Positions 35,639 through 48,006 of a stretch of 64,000 bases of DNA are shown here, piece by piece. The DNA is taken from positions 1,240,001 to 1,304,000 of the forward strand of contig CAMPDV010000009.1 in assembly GCA_946699065.1 (NCBI GenBank), given 5' to 3'. Made by a program: the position numbers and the translations under genes. Below the pieces are notes generated by a model. It did not search any database. It was not told the DNA's origin and saw nothing but the letters and a program-made list of their open reading frames with translations. This stretch comes from Loxodes magnus. Its lineage: Eukaryota > Ciliophora > Karyorelictea > Loxodida > Loxodidae. The stretch's first letter is position 1. Every line of letters starts with the position of its first letter.

Positions 35639-37286
35639 ATGACTGCTTTTATAAAAATAATGAAGCCAAATACTATGATTTTAGGTTAAGAATATAATTG
35701 GTCAGGAGTGATAGAGTTTTTAAATAATTAAGGTAGAGATAAAACGGAATGAGATAAAGAAAGAGAATAGCTTATGTATAGAATTAAGTTTCTAGAAAAT
35801 AAACTTGGAGCAATTTAAAATTAAAACATAGACCTGAATAATAATATCCAAATATTAGAATACACTCTATCTTTGGAAAAAATTAAAAATTGTAAACTTT
35901 AGAATGAACATCATAGAATCGCTTCTGATGTTGTATGTAATAAAGTTCATGATAAAGAAAGTCTCTAATAAAGTTTCTAGTAGACTTAAAAAAGGGTGGG
36001 CAGGAGACTCTCTATTACAAATAAGAATTCAGGAGACCTAGAATTTTTATAAGATTCACCTTCTCCACTTTCTACAAAAGAAGGTTCCACTTTTTCTTAA
36101 TAATAAACTGATAATCTTCAACCTTAAGCTTCTTTCAAATAATTAGAATTTTTACAAGATTCTTAATAGCTTCAATAAGTCCTAATATAAAGATATAGAA
36201 ATTAAAATCCTTAGCACCAAAATTTAATTAATAAGTAATAGAATGTTGATTCAAAAGAAAATAAAATTCCAAATATTTAGCAAACAGCTTCTGAACATTC
36301 CTAACAATCAATGTGGACTCCTCTTGCAAATATTCGAGCTCATATGGATAGTGTAAGAGGCTTATATGCAAATAATAAATGAATATGCACTGCTTCTGAA
36401 GATCTAACTATAAAATTATTCAATAGAATTCAAATCTAAAATAATTAAGAAGCTTAATGCGTTTTTAGAGGACATTCTAGTTCAATATTGTGTGTAATTG
36501 GCTATCAAGATTTAATGTTTAGTTCAAGTGCTGATGGAATTATTAGTAAATGACGCTTACCTCAGCATATTGAAGCATATTCCCCTATTTCTTAAAGAGA
36601 CATGCTCGAATTTAATTTATAAGCTCATGGAGACGCCATTTGGGATTTGAATTTTCAATCAGATTAATCTCTTTTGCTATCTGTTGGAGCTGACGATTGC
36701 ATTAAGATTTGGAATTAGACGTTTGAATGTGTTAACTAAAATATTTTTTCATGGAAGTAAAATATAATAACTCCTACTTGTGCCTGCTGACTTGGTGAAA
36801 ACTAGAGCACTAAATATGCTTCAGGATACACAAAAAATTTAATAAACATATACGATATAGAAAAGGTAATATTTCATACTTTAGAATTAAAGTCAAACTA
36901 TTTAATTTAATAAAGACTCTATATCTATCTAATAACCCAACAAAATCATTACTTCATAAATTTTCAATTTGATTATTGGAGGACATGAGGATAAGATGCT
37001 AAGATTTTTTGATTTAAATTCTTGCAAATTAATTAAGGAAATAACTGTTCATACAGATGCAGTTTCTTGCATATGTAATAGTACAGAAAATTAAATTATT
37101 TCAGGTAGTCATGATGGAAGTTTAAGATGTTGGGATTTAAGAAAATTCTAGTGTGTACAAGAAATTAGTCCAGTACATAGACGAAAGTTTTGCGAAGGTA
37201 TCATGTGTGTGAATATTAATGATAATATCCTTTGCTCAGGTGGTGCTGATGGTATAGTTAAAATTTTTGAGACTTCATTTTCATGA
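35639..37286 (+). CDS. Striatin-family WD40 scaffold protein
   Basis: Two exons, ATG 35639 to TGA 37284-37286, with a 19-nt intron (36866-36884), encode 542 residues. Residues 18-90 match the striatin N-terminus: the caveolin-binding-like start (YNWSGVIEFLNNQ, then WDKEREQL), followed by the coiled coil LEYTLSLEKIKNCKLQNE. A Gln/Ser-rich linker (about 95-235) contains two similar blocks with LEFLQDS. The C-terminal half is a WD40 propeller with recognisable blades ending RCWDL, IKIWNQ and VKIFE, and a typical GGHEDKMLRFFD blade. Striatins organise PP2A and GCK-III kinases in STRIPAK complexes, which act in cytoskeletal and ciliary signalling. Splicing falls between blades and is needed to keep frame. 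Confidence 0.9.
36866..36884 (+). other. 19-nt intron
   Basis: GTAATATTTCATACTTTAG in the striatin gene; removal joins DIEK to the next WD40 blade in frame. Confidence 0.85.
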
Positions 37287-38809
37287 GCTTCAGTTTCTTC
37301 TTTGAAGATGCAAAAACTTAAAATAATTTTGATGATTCATAATTTTATCCAAAATTAGTTCTTATTATTTTCTAGTTATAATATTATTGCTAATAGCTTA
37401 CAATTAAGCTTATCTAAGTTTATAAGCACCATTACTAATTCTTTCTTCTTAAGATTTAATTTAGTCTAAATCAAAATGAAAATAACTAGACTAGCTAACT
37501 ATTGCTGAATAATTAATTTCAAATAATTATTAATCTAATTATTTATATGACCAATTAATACTTTTTGCAGAGTATTTAATTTAAAAAATGCTTTTAATAA
37601 ATTAGCTAAAATCATTCTGAAATTATTATATCAATAGCTTTAGTAAAGGAATAAAAGAGAAGCAATAGTTTGAATTTAAATTATTTATTATTTTAGTTAC
37701 CATTCTATCATATATTCACTAAATCAAAAATGGTGTCAATTAAGATACCTATCTGCTTTAAATTATACTTAATTATAGCATAACTACTTGCAATCTTTAT
37801 TTATATTCCATTTATAATTTAAATATAGAGCAGTTTAATTTCAAAATATTGTATTATTAAAATGCTTATCAAAACATGTAAGAATTTAATGATATCAAAG
37901 TTGTAATTGATCAAGCATTTTAAACATATGCAATATAATTAATTTTAGTTTAAGCTTTGCTATATTTTAAATCATAAAAGTATTTCAAAACTATTAAGTT
38001 CTTTTAAACTACAATACTTACTTTATAAACTGTCAGAATAAATAGAATCATTCTTTTATATATGAAGAGTCAGAAACTGAAGGGAGACTAAAAAATTAAA
38101 AGAAAAATAGCCATAAACTGAGAGATTTAAAACTCCACAAAAAATTAAAAAATTATATGTCAAAGTTAAATTTTCTCTGACATTTGATTGATAGAAAGTA
38201 ATAACTTTGTAAAGCATTTTAGATAATATTAAATTTATAAGAAGCAATCAAGCAATTTAAAAAGAATAATTATAAATAACTTAGAAATTTATCAAAAAAG
38301 AAGAATATCATTAAAAAATTATGTTGCAAGAGATATAATTAATGCTCACTAGATAATTTAATAAACAGAAGTATGTTAAAATATCATTTAAAAATTTAGA
38401 TCAAGGAAATAAAATAAAAACTTAGAATAAATATAAAATAATAGAAATAGATACAATTCTGAATTTCATAGTAAGACTCAAGGAACTTTAGATGTTGTTG
38501 AGGATTAAAAATCCAAAAATAATTAATCAAAAAGAAATAATTTTATTAGTAGATTAAAGATTATCTCTACAGAAAAATTTAGAAAATTCTTAAAATTAAA
38601 TTAGTAAGAATTATGTAATATATTATTATACTAATCCAAATATCAATTAAATGTGAATTTGAATTATCTTAAATTATCATATCTGAAGCATCTAACTCAC
38701 CTTTTGCTAATATTGTTTCTAAACAAATGTCCATCAATCTCCTAAATTATTCTAATAATAATTTGTTTTTAACTAATTGCTAATTTCTACTATAACATCA
38801 TTTAAAGCA
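37287..38809. other. AT-rich intergenic region
   Basis: No gene called. A plus-strand frame from the ATG at 38062 has some protein-like composition near 38470-38600 but no credible stop, domain or intron. Confidence 0.45.
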
Positions 38810-38828
38810 TAAATGTTGTATTTTTTAT
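38810..38828. repeat. Left copy of a 19-bp direct repeat
   Basis: TAAATGTTGTATTTTTTAT, repeated exactly at 39141-39159 on either side of the GC-rich insert; reads as a target-site duplication. Confidence 0.85.
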
Positions 38829-39140
38829 ATAATTGAAAAGAGGGTGGGAGCTGAGAATGACCTTCGTGACAACACATTCTGGTTTTATGGCTAGGAACAA
38901 GTTCCTTTCCTGTCGCTGAGAAAGTCCCTGGTCAGAGTCATTTTCTGAAGGGAACACTGTCTTTGAGATTATCCGCTCTTGGTAGAGGCTTGAAGCCTGG
39001 CTGCTCATAGCGATGGATCTCCCTAGCAGCTGTGCCTGGAGCACAACAGGATATCCCCGTTATTCCATAAAAAGAGAGCGTCGGGTCGTGCAATTGGAAA
39101 GGAGTTTCCGGTCCAAAAACTTTTTTAGTTGAAATTAATT
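38829..39140. ncRNA. GC-rich structured-RNA insert, probably retroposed
   Basis: Composition is sharply GC-richer than all surrounding DNA. The plus strand is dense in hairpins: GGAAC/GTTCC (38894-38905); GTCCCT (38924-38929) with AGGGAAC (38949-38955), enclosing TCAGA (38932-38936) and TCTGA (38944-38948); AGGCT/AGCCT (38986-38998); GCTGCT (39000-39005) with AGCAGC (39025-39030); TGTGC (39031-39035) with GCACA (39041-39045); and GGAAA/TTTCC (39096-39109). A T6 run at 39121-39126 would terminate Pol III on the plus strand. GAGAAAGTCCC at 38918-38928 is reminiscent of the CR-I core of RNase P/MRP RNA, but I could not match the rest. The flanking 19-bp repeat indicates insertion by target-primed reverse transcription. 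The 80-codon minus-strand ORF inside it is probably fortuitous. Confidence 0.6.
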
Positions 39141-39159
39141 TAAATGTTGTATTTTTTAT
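39141..39159. repeat. Right copy of a 19-bp direct repeat
   Basis: Exact copy of 38810-38828. Confidence 0.85.
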
Positions 39160-40622
39160 TTATTTCAATTAATTTAATCTTTTAGCTATATAATTTTATT
39201 TAATATAATTTCTATTGAATGGAACTTAAATATATTTGAATCTTAATCATAATAAGCTATTTTAATAACTCATATTTAAATCTAAGACTTTAAATTTAAT
39301 GTAAGGAAAATACGCTCTTGGTTTGATGTTGTGTAAAATAAATTGAATCCTTAAAATATTAAGATTTGTAAATAATTTATTTATATAATCCTTTTAAGCA
39401 ACTTTAATTTTCTAAGATAATGTTAAGATATCATCACATTAAAATTATTTTGTCAAAGATAGTCATATATGTTGCTTTTGTTCCTGATAATTTTAGAATT
39501 TATAAATTATAATATAATTAATTTTGTACTTTTTTAAAATTAGCATGTATTTATTTAGTTAAATTATTTCATTGTTATAAATCAAATCATCAAGCGCATT
39601 TATTTTAAGAAGCTTCTTTTATTTGATATTATGAACTTTTTTCTATTTATTAAATATTTAATAATATTATAAATCCCTAAAAATGTCTAAGCTAATTTTA
39701 AAGTTTCTTCCTAAGAGCACTTTAAGAAGGCAAATAAAAACCTTAAATAATCTTTCTTTTAAAAATAAACTACAAGGAAATAATTGCTTTTCTTTTATTT
39801 TAGACTGCTAAATTTTCAGAAATAATTAAAAAAATAAAATAAAATAGTTTAGATAATATCTTTAACTTTATAATTATATTGTATTTTAATTGAAATTTTA
39901 TAATTAATCTACCTTTCAACACAGATTATAAAACTTACCCCTGATAAAAATGATTAACAAATATAATGTTTCTAATTCTATTGCTATATCAAAGTGATAG
40001 TTTTCATATGTTAAAAATATGATTATCTCTTTATTATTTAAATTTTTAACTTTTATCAGTACTAAATATTTAAATATGATGATTAACTTAGATTTTTTAT
40101 TTTTTTCTTTATTTTCTGTCTAAAGTTGATAAACTCTTAAATTTTACTTGAAAAATTAGCTATCTTATATACTTTCCCTCTAATTAGATAATATATTTTA
40201 ACTCCGCTTAATATACAACTTTTTAATTAAATTTTGTAATAAGATATTTTGTCACAATTTGAGATTTTCTTCTTTAAATATTTCTAATAATTAGGTCTGA
40301 AAGAGTAACTTGAAATGCAAATAAATTAATTTTTAATTATTTATAGCCTTACTAATTATGGTAATAAATTATCTTATTTAAAGAGTTTTCTACTTATTTC
40401 TGCTAATAAGCTTTGATATATATCTTTATGTCTGATAGACTTAATTAATTCCATTAACTATAAGATTGTTTAGTAACTTCTATTATATTCTTATATCTCG
40501 CTAACATTTATCAATTTACAAATCCTTTTAATCTTTTGATATTAAATTGAAATAACTCCCTTAAGTTAAGTATTTTGGTTTGATTTTTAGCAATTAAATT
40601 TATAATATTATAATATAATAAA
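39160..40622. other. AT-rich intergenic region
   Basis: No gene, RNA or repeat recognised. Confidence 0.5.
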
Positions 40623-41324
40623 ATGGCACCTAAGAAGCAATTAACCTAAAATAAATCTTCTAACTAACAATAAGATACCTTGATTGAGATTTATTAGCTA
40701 TAACCAGAAAATAAAAAGCTATAGGAAGTAATGCAACTATTATATTTGCAAATATACAGTCTAGATTTATAAATAACTAACTTTAAAATGATAATCAAAT
40801 ATTAAATACAGAACTTAGCTTAAAAACTTTTACACATCTATTTAATCAAAAGGTTAAAGGAGCAGAAGAAAAATATTAGAATTCAAAATTGCAATTTAAT
40901 AAAATACGAATGAGTTATATGTAAAGCCATGCTTGATCCAACGAAGATTGAACAATCAAATTTAAGCATTAAATGGACATGAAAAAACTAAGCAACTAAT
41001 TAAATAATAAAAAGAAGACCAATTATAGCTGATTCTGTAGAAAGCTAGAGCACACAAAATAAAACTGTCGGAAAAACAAAAATTCAATATCTTTAAAATA
41101 AAATTTTTTTATAAAATCTAACAATTTTTATTACTTCTATGGGTGAGCTATATAGAAAAAATGTTTGAAGGAGACTAATTACTCTAACAAATAGTAGATA
41201 TTAAAAAAGAAATGAAAAAAACGTTTGAAAAGAACAAGATTGGAAAAAGATACCAACCGTGAAGAAAGGTCAGATTTGCAACCATTGATATGTTATACAA
41301 GAACAGAACCTTGATAAGAAATGA
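40623..41324 (+). CDS. Basic hypothetical protein
   Basis: A 233-residue frame, ATG 40623 (MAPKKQLTQN) to TGA 41322-41324. It is Lys/Gln/Asn-rich, with an N-terminal helix-prone part (LIEIYQLQPENKKLQEVMQLL) and a more conserved-looking C-terminus carrying several Trp written as TGA (ELYRKNVWRRLI, NVWKEQDWKKI, NHWYVI). The strong positive charge suggests a nuclear or nucleic-acid-associated protein, which is inference. No family recognised. An undetected intron or different start cannot be excluded. Confidence 0.5.
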
Positions 41325-42179
41325 ACAAACTTAATGATTTTTATAATGATTCTTGAAACTTTTTATAAATTAATACGTGAAAAGACAAATAAAGGTTACT
41401 ACTCATTAATAAATAATAATTACTATAATCTTATATTAACATATATTTTGAGATTAGTCTAATTTATTTTTCATTTATATTTGGAAAATTTATTAATTAA
41501 AAAAATAAGAAAGTTTCATTAAGATCTATTATAAAAATATATGAAAGCTTTGATATATTTTAATAATTAAATTCTAATACAGAAGGATACTTAAAAATTA
41601 ACTCTAATTAAAATTTAGATATATTAAGTAACAAGCAAAGTTATATTGCATATTAGTCATTTTATAAGAAATACAGTACTTTATCTTTAAAATTGCTATT
41701 TTATTAGATTTAGTAAAATATCAGCTAAACTCTCTTTTATTAAATTAAACTAGCAAAACTATTAAATTAAATTGATTAACCTGAATAAGCTTATTAAAAT
41801 AAATTGAAGGAGACATTTAATATTAAGGAAGGTTTAATAATTAATAAATAGCAATAATTTATAGCAGTGCATATTTAGAAGACCTTAGCTGCTTTAAATT
41901 TTAGTAACTAATTAGAAAACACTATATCTTCCATCCTTCCATAGAATTGCCCCTAGAAAATATTTTTATACTTACCTTTAATAATAGACTTTATATATAT
42001 TATAATGCTTTAAACTAATATAATTAGAAACTACAAAAGCATGATTTAAATAGGATTAAAAGGAAGCAGAATATTGAATAAAAGTAATAAATGAAAGGCA
42101 TTTGAGAAATGAATTTTAATTAATGTAAACTATAAGTTTTAATGAAAGTTTAAGCTTTCTATTTTTATTTTCTTATAAA
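41325..42179. other. AT-rich intergenic region
   Basis: No gene or RNA recognised. Confidence 0.5.
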
Positions 42180-43733
42180 ATGCTTAAGATTCCTATTAAA
42201 ATTGAATTGCCTTCAGATGCTTAAGATATATTATGCTACTGAGAAATAAGGTAAGAAGATACTGTTAAAGCTAATTAAAAAATAGGATACTGCGAGTATA
42301 AAATTCCAGATTCTGATTGTCATCTTCTTACTTTAATAACAGGTGAAAAGAGTTGAATAAGCAAAATTTAGTAAATTAAAGCAACAGAGAAAGGCAAAAT
42401 AGTAGATTTGAAGTTTCAAGTAAATAAAAAAAAAGATAAGAATCAGGTTATAGTCGCTATAATTTAACGATGTAGTAAACATAGATTTAATTATGGAAAT
42501 ATTTGTACAGAGTGTGGAACCATTATAGAAGAGTCAAAACATTTTGTGTAGATTTCAGATACAGATCCTAATTTTTAAATGGAGGAACAATAAGCTTAAA
42601 AAATGATATTAATAAAAAAGCAGAATTTAATTTTCGCCAATAAGCTTATATTAATTTTAGATCTTGATAGGACTGTATTACATACTATGAATTCTTTTGA
42701 AGGAGAGCCATAACAAAACGGGGTTTTATACTATAATTAAGATCAGATGTTTCTTAAAACAAAATTTCGTCCTTTTCTAGATAATTTTCTAAACAGTATG
42801 GAGTAATTCTACGAAATGTATATTTATACTCATGGAACTAAAATTTATGCTGATTATGTTATTTAAGGAATTAACTCATTTAGAAGTCATGGAAGTTACT
42901 TTCAAAAGAGGATTTTTACTAAGAGTGATACTCCTAATCTAAAAACAAAGTCCCTAAAAAATTTGTTTCCAATAGATAAGTCTTTAGTGGTTATATTAGA
43001 TGATAGAGAAGATATATGATAAGAAAATTCAGAAAACTTAATTAAAGCTGATCCTTTTTAATATTTCTCTGAAGATCCATGCACTTAAAACTTTGCAAAT
43101 ATTGATATTTATCAAAAGTTCTAGGGAGATTAAGATTGCCTTCTCTTTTTCTTAGAAAGATTACTTAAAAAACTAAATTTGGATTTCTATAGTAAGCAAG
43201 AAAAAAGAGTACCAGATCTTTTACGCTTTTTTAAAACTTAAGTTTTTAAGGGAAAAATTTTGTACTTTTAGACTAAAATTTTTGAGTCAAATTAGGAGAT
43301 AACTTAAAATCCTAAATAAACACCTGTAAGATTTTATATTTAGATATGAAAAGAAGCAGAAAAATTTGGAGCATAGTGCACTGAGGATATTTCTAAAGCT
43401 ACACATATGATATGCATAGAAATTCCATAATAAGTCCCATACCTTTAAAACATTTTTTGTGTTCATATAGCTTGGTTCTGATTAAGCACATTTTATTGAC
43501 ATTCTCTTCCTGAAAATATTTTCCTTATAGATTAAATAGAAAAGATTAGCAAGAATATTCTAATGGAAAGTTTTTAGAAGCTAATAAAAAACGATTAAAA
43601 CTAGGAAATTTTGAATAATTACTCTAATCTTCAAAATCATAAAAGACAAAGATCTTATAGTTCATTGGATGAGTTTTCAAGCAAAAGTGAAAGTAGCAGT
43701 TCGGAAAGTGATTAAATTGAATTAAAGAATTGA
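42180..43733 (+). CDS. FCP1: FCP1-type RNA polymerase II CTD phosphatase
   Basis: One exon, ATG 42180 to TGA 43731-43733, 517 residues. An N-terminal region with a Cys pair (ICTECG near residue 110) precedes the FCP homology domain (about 155-310). The catalytic DxDx(T/V) signature is intact as LDLDRTVLHT at about residue 160, followed by KFRPFLDNF, MYIYTHGTKIYADYV, RIFTKSD and the late motif VILDDREDIW (Trp as TGA). A BRCT domain follows at about 365-450 (KIFES, EKFGAQCTEDISKATHMI, HIAWFW), then an acidic Ser/Glu tail (SESSSSESD). FCP1 (CTDP1 in animals) dephosphorylates the heptad repeats of the largest RNA polymerase II subunit to recycle the enzyme. The order of catalytic domain then BRCT separates it from small SCP phosphatases, which lack BRCT. 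Confidence 0.92.
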
Positions 43734-44191
43734 CATGCTGCTTTAATTATTCTATCTTAATTTTATCTAAGCCTTTTGTCTCTACGCGCAAGCTTTGCTT
43801 ATTACTCCTATTCTATACTTCAGCTTTCACCTTTATTAAACCTCAAATATAATAATCAAACTCAATTCATGGTTTAAATCAATTGGACACTTAATTAATA
43901 TGGTTGTGGAACTTAAAGTATTGAATAAGAGATGAAGTTATTAAAAGTAAAGACTATAACTTTTTAAAAATATAATCATTTTCAATTATTAAAGCTAACT
44001 TTCGTTCTTAAAGGACATTCATATTTTGTATTTCTTGACAGTTTCAGAAAATAAGAGTTGCAACTTAATAGATAAACATTTAAAAGACTCAAGTAGTTTA
44101 TAACTAATTAAGGTTATAGTGAATAATTTTGAAGACATTCTTTATAATTTACATTAAGTATTAATTTGTAAGGGTCTTAAAAATAAGAAAC
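43734..44191. other. AT-rich intergenic region
   Basis: 458 bp without a recognisable feature, between two same-strand genes. Confidence 0.5.
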
Positions 44192-45634
44192 ATGGTACTA
44201 TCTAGTTATAAATAATCTATTATTGATAGAGCATTAAAAGATTATAACCTTCCTTATACAAATAGAGAGCGAATTGAAAAAAGTCTGCAATCAGTCTAGA
44301 ATGAAATGGCTAAGCGTTTTATTCCTAAAAATCACTACAATATCATAAATAGACATAAACGTATTATGTAATAGAACGATGAAAATGAGATAATAAACTG
44401 GCTTTCTTTTCTTTGACAAGCAGGCATTTATCCACTCACTAAAAATTAGTCCCATAAAAATGATCACTGAGAATTTGAATTTAGAGATTAACATGACATT
44501 TACTATAAAGATGAACTTCAGCGTTATAAAATAGAAAAGTGTCCTATACAAATGAAGTATGAAAAAGCTGAAGAACTAAGAATTCATCCTTAGCACTAAA
44601 CAGTAATTGCAGGATTGCCTAAATCGCCTTACGGAGTACATAATACTTTTAACGATGAATAGGATATTAAAAGATTTTTCATAAACAAAACTTCAAAGCT
44701 TTCGTATATTTAAAGCGTTCTAATGAAGAAAAAGATGATTGAACGAAGAAATAAGAGAGTTTAAGAAATGAAAGAACAAACTGAAAATAAAGATCCAATA
44801 AAATAAGAACGAATTTATGCTCTCGTGAGAGAAATGTAAGGATTATAAAAATCAGAAGAAAACAATCAGTAAGAATAATAAGCTACAGCCGAATAAGTAC
44901 TAGCAGGAGGTAATTTACAGAAGTAAATAGCTTTTGTTAAGTAAAAAAACCTTAGAAATACTTTAAATAAATAAAATCGGAGTACTAAAATACCTATTTA
45001 AAGCTAAGGATTTCTTAAGGGTTTAGAAGAATCCACTTAAGATTTATATACCTTTAATTCTTCTCCTTTTAAAAATCGTGCCAGCACGTCATTTTCAACT
45101 AAGAGAGAACGAATAATAAATTCTTCGTAATCAGCTAGAGTTTTAAGACATATTCAACAAGATACAAGTGAAGTTTCTAAAATATAAGAAGAGCCATAAA
45201 TTCTTGATGACTAAAATATTTAGCACAATTAAATAAATACTTACTAATAAGACTTACCTTTAGAGTCTATAACTGAAGAAAGAAATGTTAAAATGTCAAA
45301 AATCCGAAGTAAAAACATTTAATCATCACAAAGCTATTATAGACCTAAATAAACTAATGTTCGTATTAATTTTAGTAGAGCTGGTTAAAGAAATTTAGCA
45401 GATTTAAAAGGTATAAAAACTCATCAACCCTTATTATCTTAAAATTCCGAAATTTCTGATTTTTAAGCTACTGATACAATTAAAAAAGCAATGAAATAAG
45501 CATCATAGTTCAAGAAGTTTGATCTAAAATAGCCTATAAAAACAGCCAAAGATCTTAAAACAAATAATTATTAGCCTCTGTTGACTGCTAAAATAAAAGA
45601 ATACAAATTATGCAAAAAAGCAAATCATTTTTGA
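44192..45634 (+). CDS. Basic coiled-coil hypothetical protein
   Basis: One exon of 481 codons, ATG 44192 to TGA 45632-45634. The first ~150 residues are ordered in composition with several aromatic positions (ENEIINWLSFLWQAGIYP, DHWEFEFRDQHD, PYGVHNTF). A charged helix follows (about 180-215, MIERRNKRVQEMKEQ). The rest is Gln/Ser/Asn-rich, basic and low in complexity, with short repeated Ser-Thr-Lys motifs. No signal peptide or membrane segment. I do not recognise it; the composition resembles cytoskeletal or basal-body proteins of ciliates, which is only an impression. Its stop overlaps the stop of the convergent gene on the minus strand. Confidence 0.75.
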
Positions 45635-47017
45635 CTTATTAATTTTAAATTTAATTCTATATTTCTATTTGTATTATCATTTATATTTTTTAACATCAAA
45701 TCTTTGAAGTCACTCCTGATGCATCTTACTAAAATTAAAATGAAAGAGCATGTGAATATTAGCATTATATTCTGTTTAAGAAAAATAAACTTAGCTATTA
45801 TAATTATACTTATGAAGGATATATAATTTCTTGCTTGTTTGAATAATGAAGATAATATAATACCCTAAACTTCGTGCGATTTAGTTGAATGTAAAAAGTT
45901 AATAAAATCGCCATATAAAATAGAATCACTAAAGTAATATTATTTCTTTCTAAAATAATCAGAAATTTAGGATAAATCAACTAATAGAAAGTCAAATAAA
46001 TCAAATAATCCATTATATTAATATAATGTTTTTCAGTTTTCTAAGCTTACGATCTGCTGCTCATTTGACTAAATGCTAATCTCTTGATTTTGATTTTAAA
46101 ATTGGATTTTTCTCTAGTTGCTTTTTATTTTTGCATTTTATTAAAAATCAATCTACCTTTCATTTTTTAGGTTCTCCTTCTAAAATTCTTGAGTAGTGAG
46201 TTTTATGCATTCAAATGCTTTATTTTTCTTGCAATTATTAGCTTAATCTAACGATCTTTCTTGCTTTTTAAGATGTCTATTAATTTACTAGCCTATAGTG
46301 CCTGATTATATAGAGCATAAGCATAATCATTCAGCAGTGGTTTTTTCTACAGTTATTTACATATTATACTTGGCATAAAGTTTGTTTTCATAAGAGAGAA
46401 AGTTGTCAATATTCTTACTGATGAGCAATCACAGCTATTCTTGTATTCTTTTAAGATTATATTTATTATTTGCAAAAGTACCTTTTTTATACCAAGTAAC
46501 TATAATTAGTCAGCAACTAAATGCAAAAAAAAATCCCAGAAATGACAAGAGTAGAAATTCCTCCAGCTACAGAAAAGAATCCAAGCGTGATATAAATAAC
46601 TAGCATAATAAATGTCATCCTTACTGCTAAAAAGTTTAATTTATTAGGTTTCCACATTCCATAATCATCTTTGTTTTTTATTAGTACTTACTAAATTATT
46701 TCATTCACTTTTTCAACAGTGTTCTTTATAACTCCAAAGGATAGATCCTTTCCTGCTATAAAATTATTTATTTTTAATTAAGTTTCATCTGAAATTATAA
46801 ATTTAGTTCCTTCGTCATTTAGAGTGATATAAACTTTATCAGTATCTTATAATAAATTTAATCTGCTTTTTCTTGTTGAGTGCTTTCTAACTAATGCTAT
46901 ATTTGTATTTTCATCATTTCTAACTCAAAGAACGCTCATCCTTTGCTTATTAGCGTATTAATTTATGGAATCCTTTTAAAATTCCTTAAGACTTCCTACA
47001 TTATCTTTACCTGCCAT
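45625..47017 (-). CDS. Multi-span membrane protein, unknown family
   Basis: Two exons, ATG 47017 to TGA 45625, with a 19-nt intron (46482-46500), encode 457 residues. A ~130-residue soluble N-terminal region (VYITLNDEGTKFIISDE, VIKNTVEKVNEII) leads to a hydrophobic pair at about 136-170. A long charged middle part follows with coiled-coil character and a few Cys (WLCLCS, NNCKKNKAFECIK), then two more hydrophobic segments at about 388-405 and 412-428 (FISIIIIAKFIFL, LIFTCSFILILV), and a short polar tail. The pattern is that of an endomembrane protein with two hairpins. No family recognised. The last ten bases overlap the convergent gene. Confidence 0.7.
46482..46500 (-). other. 19-nt intron
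   Basis: GTTACTTGGTATAAAAAAG on the minus strand; it splits a Ser codon and restores frame after the first membrane hairpin. Confidence 0.75.
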
Positions 47018-48006
47018 TTTAAGTCTAATATAAGTAACTTCTTATAATAATTTTACTTGCTAATTAAAACTTTAATTATACATCATTAGAATCTTACTAA
47101 GCTTTCTAAAATTTAACTAAGTCTATTTATCTCAACTTAATATAAGCCCCTTTGAAAACTATTTCGATTTTAATAAAAGACCCCAAACTACTAGTTAAAG
47201 CAACTTAAATCTTACTAAGACAGAATATTATCACTAAAAGTAAGCAGATTGAAATAAGAGCGAGTAAACCCTATAATCTCTCACATAAAAGAAATATACA
47301 TAATTATGTAGATTTAAGTTATATGGATATAAAAGAGAAAATAAAGATATATCAATAAAAAGATATCTAATCTATTTAATTATTTCTATAAATTGGCACT
47401 AGATTTATCTAATTATTACTTATTAAAACTACATCTTCATATTTTAGCACTTTTATGTAGATTTTATCTCTTAAAATATATTTAATGTATAATCAAAATT
47501 ACTTCAAATATCAATAAACAATTATTTTTAAGAAAATTAACTTAATGATAAGTTTAGGTTGCTATTAAGCTTAAGATTTTAAGATCATAGTATGTGAATT
47601 AGAAATTTAGCAATTTAAAGGCTTATCTATTAAAAATGGCATTAACTGATTATTTTATAATTAGATATATCTATAATATTATTAACTTAAATTTATCAAT
47701 TAAAATGCTAAACATCAGATGATAAATTTAATTTTTAATATCAATACCATTCCATACAATATCTAGTAAGGTATCACTGCTTATCAAGTGATATTCATAA
47801 ATAGAGCTATATAATAGCTACATAATAGAAAATTAAAGCTAATGATAAGCTTATTTCTAGTTAATTGATGCTAGTAATAAAATAACTAGATTTCTTGAAT
47901 AAATGTCAAGTGCAAATATAAATTAGAGTTAGTGAAAGATAAATCAGTTCTATTAAACAAATTTATTGCGAGTATTAAATTATGTTTAGTTTATCTTATC
48001 AATGTT
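47018..48006. other. AT-rich intergenic region
   Basis: No gene or RNA recognised. Confidence 0.5.

Noticed and set aside
38062..38640. Possible plus-strand CDS from the ATG at 38062
   Set aside because: Only a ~50-residue part looks protein-like, and the frame runs on into the GC-rich insert without a credible stop.
38802..39044. 80-codon minus-strand ORF in the GC-rich insert
   Set aside because: The insert is hairpin-dense with a T-run end and flanking direct repeat; the ORF has no domain and would be expected by chance in GC-rich DNA.
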